Source: Halomonas sp. GT (GTDB lineage Bacteria > Pseudomonadota > Gammaproteobacteria > Pseudomonadales > Halomonadaceae). Taken from it: a stretch of DNA of 64,000 bases. Position numbers and translations under genes: made by a program. The notes beneath the pieces were generated by a model. The model searched no databases, was not told the origin of the DNA, and worked only from the letters and a program-made list of their open reading frames with translations. Location: NCBI RefSeq assembly GCF_002082565.1, contig NZ_CP020562.1, positions 3,782,001-3,846,000 on the forward strand, given 5' to 3'. Within the stretch, counting starts at the first letter, position 1. Every line of letters begins with the position of its first letter. This document shows positions 25,461 through 34,075 of this stretch, one piece after another.

Positions 25461-26543
25461 ATGAGCCGATTTCACGCCTTGACCGTCAAGGATGTACGCA
25501 AGGAAACCCATGATGCCGTTTCCATTGCTTTCGACATTCCCGACGACCTGCTGGACGCCTTTCGCTTTACCCAAGGCCAGTACCTGACACTGCGCCGCGA
25601 CATCGACGGAGAGGATGTCCGCCGCTCATATTCAATCTGCACCGGCGTCCACGAACACGAGCTAAGAGTCGCCGTCAAGCTGGTGCCAGGCGGTAGCTTC
25701 TCCACCTTTGCCAACCAGCAACTGCAGCCTGGGGAGCAATTAGAAGTGATGCCGCCACAGGGCAAGTTCTTCGTGCCTCTCGACCCAAGTCGTGAAGGGC
25801 ACTATCTGGCGGTGACCGCAGGCAGTGGCGTCACCCCCATCATGTCGATTGTTGCCACGACGTTGGAAAGCGAGCCGAAAAGTCGTTTTACCGTGATTTA
25901 TGGCAACCGCTCTACCACGGGCACGCTGTTTCGCGAACGTCTGCAGGATCTCAAGGATCGTTACCTCGAACGCCTCAACATCATTTACGTGTTCAGCCGC
26001 GAACAACATGAAATCGATCTTTACAACGGCCGTATCGATGCCGATAAGTGCAACGCGCTGTTTGACCGTTGGGTAGACGTACCCAAGCTCGACGCTGCGT
26101 TTATCTGTGGGCCGCAAGAGATGACCGAGATCGTGCGCGATGTCCTGACCCAACATGGAATGCCAAAGGAGAAGGTGCACTTTGAGCTGTTCACTACTGG
26201 GCTGCCGACAGCAGGCGCCAAGCGCCGCCAGGCAGCCAGAGCCGGTCAACTTGAGGCTGAAACTTCGCATATCAAGGTGATTATCGACGGCCGCACCATC
26301 GAATATAACCTGCCCCGCAATACCCAGAATATTCTGGACGCGGGTAACGAGCACGGCGCCGACCTGCCGTTCTCGTGCAAGGCGGGCGTGTGCTCTACCT
26401 GCAAATCAAAAGTCATCGAAGGTGAGGTGGAAATGGACGCCAATTACGCCTTGGAAGATTACGAAATAGATGCCGGCTACGTACTGTCCTGCCAGTGCTA
26501 TCCGATCAGCGACAAAGTGGTGCTCGATTTTGACGAGGTATAA
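25461..26543 (+). CDS. paaE: PaaE, reductase subunit of the phenylacetyl-CoA epoxidase
   Basis: A 360-residue flavoprotein reductase that passes electrons from NADPH to the PaaAC catalytic unit. The FAD-binding barrel carries RRSYSICTG, followed by the nicotinamide domain with VTAGSGVTPIMSI and FICGPQEM. A C-terminal plant-type [2Fe-2S] ferredoxin is visible as PFSCKAGVCSTCKSKVIEG with the last cysteine in LSCQCYP. This order (reductase then ferredoxin) is the PaaE layout. The ATG at 25461 is 19 bases after paaD; longer in-frame starts overlap paaD and lack similarity. Confidence 0.94.
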   Translation: MSRFHALTVKDVRKETHDAVSIAFDIPDDLLDAFRFTQGQYLTLRRDIDGEDVRRSYSICTGVHEHELRVAVKLVPGGSFSTFANQQLQPGEQLEVMPPQGKFFVPLDPSREGHYLAVTAGSGVTPIMSIVATTLESEPKSRFTVIYGNRSTTGTLFRERLQDLKDRYLERLNIIYVFSREQHEIDLYNGRIDADKCNALFDRWVDVPKLDAAFICGPQEMTEIVRDVLTQHGMPKEKVHFELFTTGLPTAGAKRRQAARAGQLEAETSHIKVIIDGRTIEYNLPRNTQNILDAGNEHGADLPFSCKAGVCSTCKSKVIEGEVEMDANYALEDYEIDAGYVLSCQCYPISDKVVLDFDEV

Positions 26544-26612
26544 CCCCTAGTCCACCTACTTCCAAGCCGGCGACTGCGTCGGCTTTGTTTATGTTGTACG
26601 GGAGAACACGCA

Positions 26613-28655
26613 ATGCCAGTTTTGCAAAGTTACATCGCAGGCCAGTGGCTCGGACAAACCGAGTCCAAAGCCCTTATCAGCGCCATCAACGGCACCACCG
26701 TTGCGCATACTCACCAAGAAGAGATCAATTTCCGCGAAGCGGTGGCGTACGCCCGCAACACCGGCGTGAAGAACATTCTGGCGCTGGATTTTCAGCAGCG
26801 GGTTGCCATTCTTAAGGCGCTGGCCGCCTATATCCAAGAGCGTAAGCGTGAGCTCTATGCCATCTCTCACCACACCGGCTGCACCAAGGCCGACTCCTGG
26901 ATCGACATCGACGGCGGTTTCGGCACCCTGTTTACCTACGCTTCCACGGGCCGCAAGGAACTGCCCTCAGGCAATGTGGCCCACGAAGGCCCAGTGACCC
27001 AATTAGGCAAAGAGAACCACTTCAACGGCACCCACATTCTGGTACCCCGCCGCGGCGTCTCGGTGCATATTAATGCGTTCAACTTCCCTATCTGGGGTAT
27101 GTTGGAGAAGTTCGCGCCCGCCTTTCTGGCAGGCATGCCGTGTATCTTCAAACCGGCAACGGCGACGAGCTACTTAACCGAAGCAGCCGTACGCGTCATC
27201 AACGATTCTGGCCTGCTGCCGGAAGGTGCGCTGCAACTGGTGATCGGTGGAGCCGGTGACCTACTCGACCACCTGGAAGAGCAGGACTTTGTCACCTTTA
27301 CCGGCTCGGCAAGCACTGCCCTAATGCTGAAAAGCCACCCTAACATCATGGCCAAGAGCATTCCGTTTAACGCCGAGGCGGACTCGCTCAACAGCGCCAT
27401 TATGGCGCCAGATGTAAGTCCTGAAGACGAAGAGTTCGAGATTTTTGCCAAAGAAGTGGTCAAGGAGATGACCGCCAAGTCAGGCCAGAAATGCACCGCG
27501 ATCCGCCGAATTTTAGTGCCTGCCGAGCATCTCGATACATTGGCAGACACAATCAAGGCGCGCCTTGCCAACATCGTCGTCGGTGATCCTCATCAAGAAG
27601 GCGTGCGCATGGGTGCACTCTCTTCCCGTGATCAGTTGAGAGACGTTAATCATGCGATCGAACAGCTGCTAGAAACCAGTGAGTGTGTCTTTGGCAGAGA
27701 CGGCAGCTTCAAGCCTGTCGGCCAAGAGGTGGAAAAGGGCGCGTTCATCTCCCCCCACTTACTGATCAACCGCCAGCCACTGAACGACGGTGGCGCGCAC
27801 GACATCGAAGCTTTCGGCCCCGTCGCGACGTTAATGCCCTACAGCGGCATTGATGAAGCTTTGACCATCGCCGCCAAAGGCAAGGGCAGCCTAGTAACCA
27901 CGCTGACCACCAAAGACCCCGCCATTGCTGCCAAAATGATCCCCGTGCTGGCGGCCCAGCATGGCCGCTTGCAGATTCTGGATGCCCAGGCAGCAAAGGA
28001 ATCCACTGGCCACGGTTCTCCGCTGCCGATGCTCAAGCATGGCGGCCCCGGCCGCGCAGGTGGTGGCGAGGAGCTCGGCGGCATTCGTGCTGTTCACCAT
28101 TACCTACAACGCACCGCTATCCAGGGCTCTCCGACCATGCTCGCGGCCGTCACAGGGGAATATGTGCGTGGTGCGAAGGTGATCGAGAACGATATTCATC
28201 CGTTCCGCCGCCACTTCGATGACCTGCAGGTTGGCGAGTCACTGTTAACCCACCGTCGTACCGTCACTGAAGCCGATATCGTCAATTTTGGCTGCCTTTC
28301 CGGCGACCACTTTTACATGCACTTCGACGATATTGCCGCAAAAGAGACCCAATTTGGCCAACGCATTGCCCACGGCTACTTTGTACTGTCGGCAGCTGCT
28401 GGTTTGTTTGTTTACCCAGGCGAAGGTCCCGTATTGGCTAACTACGGCCTGGATACGCTGCGCTTTATTACGCCTGTGCTGGTTGGCGACACCATCCGCG
28501 CCCGCCTCACCTGTAAGCGTAAGATTGACCAGGGCCGGGCATCTCCTGACGGCCACCCGCAAGGCGTGGTGATGTGGGACGTGGCAGTGACCAATCAACA
28601 TGATGAGCTGGTCGCCAGCTACGACATTTTAACGTTGGTCGCTAAACGGCAGTAA
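26613..28655 (+). CDS. paaZ: PaaZ, bifunctional oxepin-CoA hydrolase / semialdehyde dehydrogenase
   Basis: A 680-residue fusion. Residues 1 to about 520 form an aldehyde dehydrogenase, with the catalytic cysteine in [15 protein letters not shown] and the glutamate near [12 protein letters not shown]. From about 530 there is a MaoC hot-dog hydratase domain ([33 protein letters not shown]). PaaZ opens the oxepin ring and oxidises the resulting semialdehyde to 3-oxo-5,6-dehydrosuberyl-CoA. GGGAG lies eight bases before the ATG. It follows paaE by 69 bases and ends at a bidirectional terminator. It coexists here with stand-alone PaaN. E. coli PaaZ has 681 residues. Confidence 0.95.
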   Translation: MPVLQSYIAGQWLGQTESKALISAINGTTVAHTHQEEINFREAVAYARNTGVKNILALDFQQRVAILKALAAYIQERKRELYAISHHTGCTKADSWIDIDGGFGTLFTYASTGRKELPSGNVAHEGPVTQLGKENHFNGTHILVPRRGVSVHINAFNFPIWGMLEKFAPAFLAGMPCIFKPATATSYLTEAAVRVINDSGLLPEGALQLVIGGAGDLLDHLEEQDFVTFTGSASTALMLKSHPNIMAKSIPFNAEADSLNSAIMAPDVSPEDEEFEIFAKEVVKEMTAKSGQKCTAIRRILVPAEHLDTLADTIKARLANIVVGDPHQEGVRMGALSSRDQLRDVNHAIEQLLETSECVFGRDGSFKPVGQEVEKGAFISPHLLINRQPLNDGGAHDIEAFGPVATLMPYSGIDEALTIAAKGKGSLVTTLTTKDPAIAAKMIPVLAAQHGRLQILDAQAAKESTGHGSPLPMLKHGGPGRAGGGEELGGIRAVHHYLQRTAIQGSPTMLAAVTGEYVRGAKVIENDIHPFRRHFDDLQVGESLLTHRRTVTEADIVNFGCLSGDHFYMHFDDIAAKETQFGQRIAHGYFVLSAAAGLFVYPGEGPVLANYGLDTLRFITPVLVGDTIRARLTCKRKIDQGRASPDGHPQGVVMWDVAVTNQHDELVASYDILTLVAKRQ

Positions 28656-28690
28656 CGGCTCAGCCTAATAGCCAGACATAAAAGCAAGGC

Positions 28691-28727
28691 AAAAAAAATG
28701 ACAGGGCAAACGCCCTGTCATCTTTTT
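28691..28727. terminator. Bidirectional terminator between paaZ and dctM
   Basis: Perfect 10-base arms ATGACAGGGC (28698-28707) and GCCCTGTCAT (28712-28721) with a 4-base loop. The stem is followed by five T on the plus strand after one C, and is preceded by eight A, which become a T-run for the convergent minus-strand TRAP operon. Confidence 0.85.
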
Positions 28728-28755
28728 GTATCGTACGAAAGTTAATAAAACCGTT

Positions 28756-30051
28756 TTAATACATCAGTCGCGGTAGGAAAAGCACGATAGCAGGGAAGAT
28801 AAGCACTAACAGTGCGCGTATGGTTCCCGCGACCCAGAACGGGGTGACACCGCGGAAGATCGTGCCTGTGGATACGTCTGGCAACACGGCTCGCAACACG
28901 AATACATTCATACCGACAGGGGGCGTTATCAAACTGATTTCGATAACGATGACCACAAGAATACCGAACCACACCAAGTCGTAACCCAGCCCTGCGACGA
29001 CAGGGAAGAATACTGGTACGGTGAGCAGCAGCATCGACATACTTTCAAACACGCACCCCAGCACGACATAGATCGCGATAATCACCAGGATGACCACAAA
29101 AGGCGCCACATTCAGGCCGTTAACCAGTGCTAGCAGGTCGCCAGGCAGCCCTGCTCGGTTGATGAAGTTGGCAAAAATCAGCGCCGTTAGTACTACTGCA
29201 AACAGCATCGCGGTGGTGCGCACGGTGTCCATTAATACATTCATCAATACTTGCGGGGTCAGCGCCCGACGCATTAGCGCGATCAGGAATGCACCCATTG
29301 CACCGATACCGGCAGCCTCAGTGGGCGTAAACACCCCGAGGTAAATACCGCCAATCACGAGTACAAACAGTGCTAGCGTACTGCCTACGCTTTTTAGTGC
29401 CTTAATCCGCTCTGGCCATGGCACTTTCTCTGCCGCAGGGCCAGCAGTGGGGTCGCGCCAAAGAACCCACTTGATGGCACCAATATAAAGAAAGATGCCA
29501 AGAATGCCGGGGATAAAGCCAGCGGCAAAAAGCTCGCGAATACTGGTTTCGGTCAGGATCCCATAAATCACTAGCATGACGCTGGGTGGTATCAATATAC
29601 CCAAGGTGCCACCCGCCGCGATGGAAGCGGCAGCAAGTGAATCCTTATAGCCATACTTGCGCATTTGCGGCATGGCGACTCGGCCCATGGTGGCACACGT
29701 CGCTAAGCTCGATCCGCATATCGCGCTAAAACCACCGCAAGCGACGATTGTCGCCATTGCCTGACCACCCTTACGGTGACCTAGGAAACCATTTGATGCT
29801 CGAAACAAAGCATCGGATAAGCCTGCATGAGAAACAAAGTTGCCCATTAGAATGAACAATGGAATGACGGACAGGCCGTAATCCATGGCGGTGTCTACTA
29901 CCCGGCGCGCCGCCATTGCTTCAGCAGCATTCCAGTTACCCGTTAATAGATAGAACCCGGCGAAACCAACGATCCCCATCGCGAACGCCAGTGGCACACG
30001 CAGGAACACAAGTATCAACAATACTGCGAAACCGTACAACGCTTCAGTCAT
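28756..30051 (-). CDS. TRAP transporter large permease (DctM-type)
   Basis: A 431-residue integral membrane subunit with about twelve helices, the transport channel of a tripartite ATP-independent (TRAP) importer. Conserved pieces are FALAMGIVGFAG near the N-terminus, SVIPLFILMGNFVSHAGL, GFSAICGSSLATCATMG, ILIPPSVMLVIYGILTETS and SLITPPVGMNVFVL. TRAP systems take up organic acids with sodium. GGAGAG precedes the ATG, and its start overlaps the end of the small permease gene by eight bases. A shared palindrome ties this operon to the marR-flanked homogentisate operon, so an aromatic acid such as hydroxyphenylacetate is a reasonable inferred cargo. Confidence 0.9.
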   Translation of the reverse strand: MTEALYGFAVLLILVFLRVPLAFAMGIVGFAGFYLLTGNWNAAEAMAARRVVDTAMDYGLSVIPLFILMGNFVSHAGLSDALFRASNGFLGHRKGGQAMATIVACGGFSAICGSSLATCATMGRVAMPQMRKYGYKDSLAAASIAAGGTLGILIPPSVMLVIYGILTETSIRELFAAGFIPGILGIFLYIGAIKWVLWRDPTAGPAAEKVPWPERIKALKSVGSTLALFVLVIGGIYLGVFTPTEAAGIGAMGAFLIALMRRALTPQVLMNVLMDTVRTTAMLFAVVLTALIFANFINRAGLPGDLLALVNGLNVAPFVVILVIIAIYVVLGCVFESMSMLLLTVPVFFPVVAGLGYDLVWFGILVVIVIEISLITPPVGMNVFVLRAVLPDVSTGTIFRGVTPFWVAGTIRALLVLIFPAIVLFLPRLMY

Positions 30052-30586
30052 GGGGCTCTCCTATACTCAATGGGCCACCTTTTTCGATTACCTTAAGCCC
30101 CTCAAGCAAATAGAAAGCGGCTCGCATAAGGGTCAGTAGTGCTGAAAGCGCGAGCATGATAGCGATCAGCCCGATCAGGTAACCCCGAGGTATGCGCAGA
30201 AACTCCGTCACATCCCCCCATGAAAAGGCACGCTCTGCCAACGCCCATACACGCTGAGCCATCAACCACAAAGCTGCCGTCACTATCAGGTTAACGATCA
30301 CTTCACGTAGCCAGATAAGTTTTGCAGGAAATACCGCATCGAGCAGATCAACGCTGACATGCTCTTGACGCCAACAAACGACTGGCAGCGAGAGAAATAC
30401 CAATGCCGCCAGCATTAGCTGGGTTAATTCAACAGCACCTAGAATGGGGGAATTAAAAAAGTAGCGGCCGCCTACGTCAGCAGTGGTCAACAGCATCATG
30501 CCAAAGAGGGTAGCGCCAGCCACCCCCTCTAATGTCAGCTGCAGAACCCGACTAACGCGCGTAGCACGTGCCATTTGGGTTTGCAT
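30044..30586 (-). CDS. TRAP transporter small permease (DctQ-type)
   Basis: A 180-residue membrane protein with four helices, the small permease of the same TRAP transporter. The typical GGRYFFNSPILGAVELTQLMLAALVFLSLP stretch and the following WRQEHVSVDLL are clear. The ATG at 30586 has GGAGAG five bases upstream; a GTG two codons earlier is possible. It is located between dctP (30 bases upstream) and dctM (overlapping by eight bases). It has no catalytic role of its own in known systems but is required for transport. Confidence 0.88.
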   Translation of the reverse strand: MQTQMARATRVSRVLQLTLEGVAGATLFGMMLLTTADVGGRYFFNSPILGAVELTQLMLAALVFLSLPVVCWRQEHVSVDLLDAVFPAKLIWLREVIVNLIVTAALWLMAQRVWALAERAFSWGDVTEFLRIPRGYLIGLIAIMLALSALLTLMRAAFYLLEGLKVIEKGGPLSIGEPHD

Positions 30587-30616
30587 GGTCACTCTCCATC
30601 TAGCGCCAGTGGGGAT

Positions 30617-31690
30617 TTACTTTGCGTCGTCTGGTACTAATTCATCTGGCACTAGGCTGCTAACACTCTCTTCTTCCGCTGCAGCGTTAAGCTGTTCGCG
30701 ATAGAACTCGATGGCGGCCATCGCATCCACATTGCGGTTTTCTGAAACAGACTCCGCCCACTCAGCGATCATGCTGTCACTCATGCTTTTCAGTGTATTG
30801 AGATCTTCGTCACCGAGTTCAGTAAAGGTATGGCCAAGCTCTTCAGCAAAGTCGACGCCACGGACATCCGACACATCCATCATGTAGCCGAACAGACGCG
30901 ATAAGCGCTCACCTGAGACGGATTCAACGGCTTCACGATCTTCTGGCGACATTTCATCCCAGATCATGGGATTAACAACGATGGTGAAACTACCGCGATA
31001 GAAGCCACCATCTACTTTGAGGGTGTAGGGGAAAATCTCTGCGACACGGAAGCTACGCAGCCCTTCAGGAACAAGCATGGCCCCGTCGATGACGCCCTGA
31101 GAGCCCGCTTCATAAACACCTGTGGGCGGCAAGGCGACACCGGTTAACTCTAGGGCGTTGGAGAGATCCCCCATCACGCCACCGCCAACGCGAATGCGCT
31201 TACCTTTAAGGTCTTCTAAGGTTTCATACTGTTCGCTGCTGAAGATCCAGCCGGGACCGTGGACACCGGCAGCAACAACATCTACACCACGGTGTTCACC
31301 AGCGGCTTCCAGGTACTCTTGATGCGTATGCCAATAGGCACTGGAGGCATTTTCAGATGAAAACTCTTGAAAGGTGGGAAACTCCGGCAGCTTGGTTAAC
31401 TGAAAGCGGCCAGTGTTATAGCCGTGGAAAACCCAGGTAGCATCAGCGATACCATCAGCGACCATCTCCATTTGTGACGCTGGGGGCCCCATATCATGTA
31501 TCACGTCTACTGTAACGCGGCCTTCTGTCGCTTCTTCAATCCACGCTTTCCAGGTTGGCCAGACGATGGTGTTAATGCCGTGATTAGGGCCCGCCCAGGT
31601 ACTCACGGTGATTGTCGTTTGCGCCAAGGCGGTGGTGCTCAGCGTTGCAGCGGCGATAGCGCCAATCATCAGGTTTGTTGTTTTATTCAC
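30617..31690 (-). CDS. TRAP transporter substrate-binding protein (DctP-type)
   Basis: A 357-residue periplasmic binding protein with a cleavable signal peptide (NKTTNLMIGAIAAATLSTTALA, cut after ALA). The mature DctP fold has TITVSTWAGPNHG at the start, the GKRIRVGGGVMGDLS hinge region, QGVIDGAMLVPEGLRSFRVAE and a C-terminal YREQLNAA helix, followed by a short acidic tail. The family's ligand carboxylate is usually bound by an arginine near GLRSFR, consistent with an organic acid substrate. The gene starts with GTG after a GAGGAAAG site and leads the dctPQM operon. The acidic tail after the fold is unusual but plausible in a halophile. Confidence 0.9.
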   Translation of the reverse strand: MNKTTNLMIGAIAAATLSTTALAQTTITVSTWAGPNHGINTIVWPTWKAWIEEATEGRVTVDVIHDMGPPASQMEMVADGIADATWVFHGYNTGRFQLTKLPEFPTFQEFSSENASSAYWHTHQEYLEAAGEHRGVDVVAAGVHGPGWIFSSEQYETLEDLKGKRIRVGGGVMGDLSNALELTGVALPPTGVYEAGSQGVIDGAMLVPEGLRSFRVAEIFPYTLKVDGGFYRGSFTIVVNPMIWDEMSPEDREAVESVSGERLSRLFGYMMDVSDVRGVDFAEELGHTFTELGDEDLNTLKSMSDSMIAEWAESVSENRNVDAMAAIEFYREQLNAAAEEESVSSLVPDELVPDDAK

Positions 31691-32048
31691 TTTTCTTTCC
31701 TCTGGTCGTCACGAAGTGGTAGCGCAAAACATGATACTTTATTTTTATCTTTTTCAAATCTAGTGAATCACGTTATTTATCACAATGCCTGCAGATATGT
31801 GGATCATGCAACGACCCATCGACTAATAGATGTTAATACTTAAGTATTAATCCTAATATAATTATTAATTTACATGGTGTTATATGAAAAACAGTCGACT
31901 TTTTGAGTCACTACCAACGGCTATTGGGAGATCATTTAGAGCCCGCCTTTTGTTACAAAAATCACATTCTTTTTGATATCAATGACACGCCACTAACAAA
32001 ATACGGGCACTTTTTACTATCTTGGCTGGTCTTTCCTGTGTCTCGCTT
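31691..32048. promoter_or_regulatory. Intergenic region between dctP and marR containing a palindrome
   Basis: The region upstream of the dctPQM operon holds the palindrome at 31833-31850, listed separately. The rest is AT-rich with no gene; marR ends at 32049, so no other coding unit fits here. Confidence 0.45.
31833..31850. promoter_or_regulatory. Perfect 18-bp palindrome, candidate MarR operator of dctPQM
   Basis: TTAATACTTAAGTATTAA is a complete palindrome 143 bases upstream of the dctP start. A related 18-mer at 32850-32867 lies before the MBL-mhaAB operon, matching at 14 of 18 positions. Both flank the marR gene, and palindromes of this size are typical for MarR dimers. Confidence 0.6.
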
Positions 32049-32537
32049 TTAACCAATTCTCTCCAACTGACGCTCAAGCTTGCGCATGGTATTGAGCAAG
32101 TCACGATATTCGCCAACGCTTAGGGTAGACACCAGATCGGCTTCCCACGCCTGAGCTTCGGGCACTAGTTTATTAAGTAGCGCTTGCCCTGCATCTGTCA
32201 GATGTAAATCATGAAGTCGCTGATCTTGCTGGGATGGCGTGCGGCTTATCAGCCCACGTTCTTCCAGCGACTGAATAGCGCGAGATACGCGAGCCTTATC
32301 CATATTGGTGTAGGCACAGACCTTCTTCGCGGTTAAATCATCACAGTGGCTTAACCACGCAAGCACGCGCCACTGGGCGATGTTGAGATCATAAGACTCG
32401 GCATATAGCTTCTCTAACGCCTGACTGATGCGGTCAGCTAAACGGTTAAGCTGATAGGGTAAAAACTGGTTGAGATCCAGCTCTGCCCTGGATGAAGACT
32501 CCAGAGCCGTATCGCTTTCTGCTTTATCCATCGTCAT
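32049..32537 (-). CDS. MarR-family transcriptional regulator
   Basis: A 162-residue winged-helix regulator of the MarR family, many of whose members respond to aromatic acids. Visible are the dimerisation helix LPYQLNRLADRISQAL, the recognition region (LTAKKVCAYTNMDKARVSRAIQSLEERGLI) and the wing RTPSQQDQRLHDLHLT. The ATG at 32537 has AGGAG seven bases upstream, and the alternative long start at 32693 has none. It lies between the TRAP operon and the MBL-mhaAB-hmg operon, with matching palindromes on both sides, so it is the best candidate for their shared regulator. HpaR/HmgR-like function is inferred, not seen directly. Confidence 0.88.
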   Translation of the reverse strand: MTMDKAESDTALESSSRAELDLNQFLPYQLNRLADRISQALEKLYAESYDLNIAQWRVLAWLSHCDDLTAKKVCAYTNMDKARVSRAIQSLEERGLISRTPSQQDQRLHDLHLTDAGQALLNKLVPEAQAWEADLVSTLSVGEYRDLLNTMRKLERQLERIG

Positions 32538-33031
32538 TGTGTTTCTCCTAGAGCCACCGCTTGTCAGGGGGTAGTGATGATAAAAATCAGCACCATAGCT
32601 GGGAATATGGGCACCAGCAACGTACCTATCCATACTGCCCACCTTGAGGAAGAGAGTCCTCTTGGCTCCATCCAATAACGCTGTTTCCAACAACGCTGTT
32701 TCGAATAAAACGACTCATCGCTTACTCGCCGTCACCACACAAAAATGTCATCAGCGTTAGGCTGCCCACGCTCGGAAAAGTCCTAACAGGGTAAGGCAGA
32801 ACAGTGCCGACAGATACTCTCTTATGCAACCAATTTACCGATTTTAATTATTATACTTAGGTATTATTTTGCAATAATCGTCTGATTTATTGAGATTTAT
32901 TGTTAATTTTATGCATAAGAAAGACCGGCTCGGCCATGGAGTACTGGACATTTAGTTTCATTAGAAACTATCCTCCTGGCATATAACATTCCAATAAACA
33001 CCTGAACCACCCTGTTAGCACCGGAGATACC
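32538..33031. promoter_or_regulatory. Divergent marR-MBL intergenic region
   Basis: This 494-base gap has no convincing gene. It contains the second palindrome (32850-32867) and should hold the promoters for marR and for the MBL-mhaAB operon. The rest shows no terminator, repeat or RNA gene that I can support. Confidence 0.45.
32850..32867. promoter_or_regulatory. Candidate MarR operator of the MBL-mhaAB-hmg operon
   Basis: ATTATACTTAGGTATTAT is an imperfect palindrome (7 of 9 arm positions pair) and matches 14 of 18 positions of the perfect palindrome upstream of dctP, with the core ATACTTARGTATTA in common. It lies 165 bases before the MBL start and 312 bases from the marR start. Confidence 0.55.
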
Positions 33032-34000
33032 ATGAGTAAGAAATTCGCGTCCCATGCCGATACCGAAGAGAAACAGATCAGTTTCACCAAGCTGGCAGAG
33101 GGGCTCTATGCTTACACGGCCGAAGGTGACCCCAACACGGGCATCGTGATTGGCGATGACAGCGTGATGGTCATCGACACCCAGGCAACCCCCATCATGG
33201 CCCAGGACGTTATCCGCCGAATCCGCGAGGTGACTGACCTACCGATTAAGCATGTGGTAATGACCCATTACCATGCCGTGCGTGTTCTCGGCGCTTCTGC
33301 ATACGATGCCGAAAATATCTATGCTAGCCAGAACACCTATGACCTGATTGTCGAGCGCGGCCAGCAGGATTATGAATCCGAGGTTGGCCGGTTCCCCCGC
33401 CTGTTTAAGGGAGTGGACTCCGTACCTGGTTTGACCTGGCCAACCATTGTCTTCCAGGAAAAGCTGACGGTGTTTATGGGTGAGCGTGAGGTACAAATCA
33501 TCCACTTAGGCCGCGGACACACCAAGGGCGACACCGTTGTCTGGTTACCGAAAGAAAAAATCATGTTTTCCGGTGACCTCGTTGAGTATGGCGCTACCCC
33601 ATACACCGGCGATGCTTACCATGAGGACTGGCCTACAACACTTGATCGCCTGCAGGCCATGCAGCCTCAAAAGCTGGTACCCGGACGTGGCGATGCGCTG
33701 CAAACTGCCGAGCAGTGCCAGGAAGCCATTCAAGGCACCCGCGACTTCTTGAATGATATGTATGGAAGCGTCAAAGCAGGCAAGGCGGCGGGTAAATCGC
33801 TCTCCGAGTGCTACGCCGAGACCTACGCGGTTCTTAAGCCGAAGTATGGCCACTGGGTTATTTTTGATCACTGTGTACCTTTCGATATCACTCGCTGCTA
33901 CGACGAGGCAGGAGGCGAATACCCTGATCCACGTATCTGGACGGCAGAGCGCGATACCGCTATGTGGCACTCCCTGCAGGACGCCGTCGAAAATCAGTAA
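33032..34000 (+). CDS. MBL-fold metallo-hydrolase of the homogentisate/hydroxyphenylacetate operon
   Basis: A 322-residue metallo-beta-lactamase-fold protein. The usual HxHxDH signature is altered: THYHAVRVLG keeps H79 and H81 but has V and R where the second-site aspartate and histidine should be. Further ligands GRGHTKGD and MFSGDLVEYG remain. Similar proteins with this HYHAVRVLG variant are found beside aromatic hydroxylase genes in other Proteobacteria. A mononuclear metal centre, or a non-hydrolytic role, is possible. GGAG precedes the ATG. It is first in the operon and 75 bases before the flavoprotein hydroxylase. No substrate is proposed. Confidence 0.78.
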   Translation: MSKKFASHADTEEKQISFTKLAEGLYAYTAEGDPNTGIVIGDDSVMVIDTQATPIMAQDVIRRIREVTDLPIKHVVMTHYHAVRVLGASAYDAENIYASQNTYDLIVERGQQDYESEVGRFPRLFKGVDSVPGLTWPTIVFQEKLTVFMGEREVQIIHLGRGHTKGDTVVWLPKEKIMFSGDLVEYGATPYTGDAYHEDWPTTLDRLQAMQPQKLVPGRGDALQTAEQCQEAIQGTRDFLNDMYGSVKAGKAAGKSLSECYAETYAVLKPKYGHWVIFDHCVPFDITRCYDEAGGEYPDPRIWTAERDTAMWHSLQDAVENQ

Positions 34001-34075
34001 GTGCTTACTAGAGACACCCACTGATCATGCCCAGCTGTCGGGTGTAACGCACCCGACGCTGTAGGGGAGCAATAG

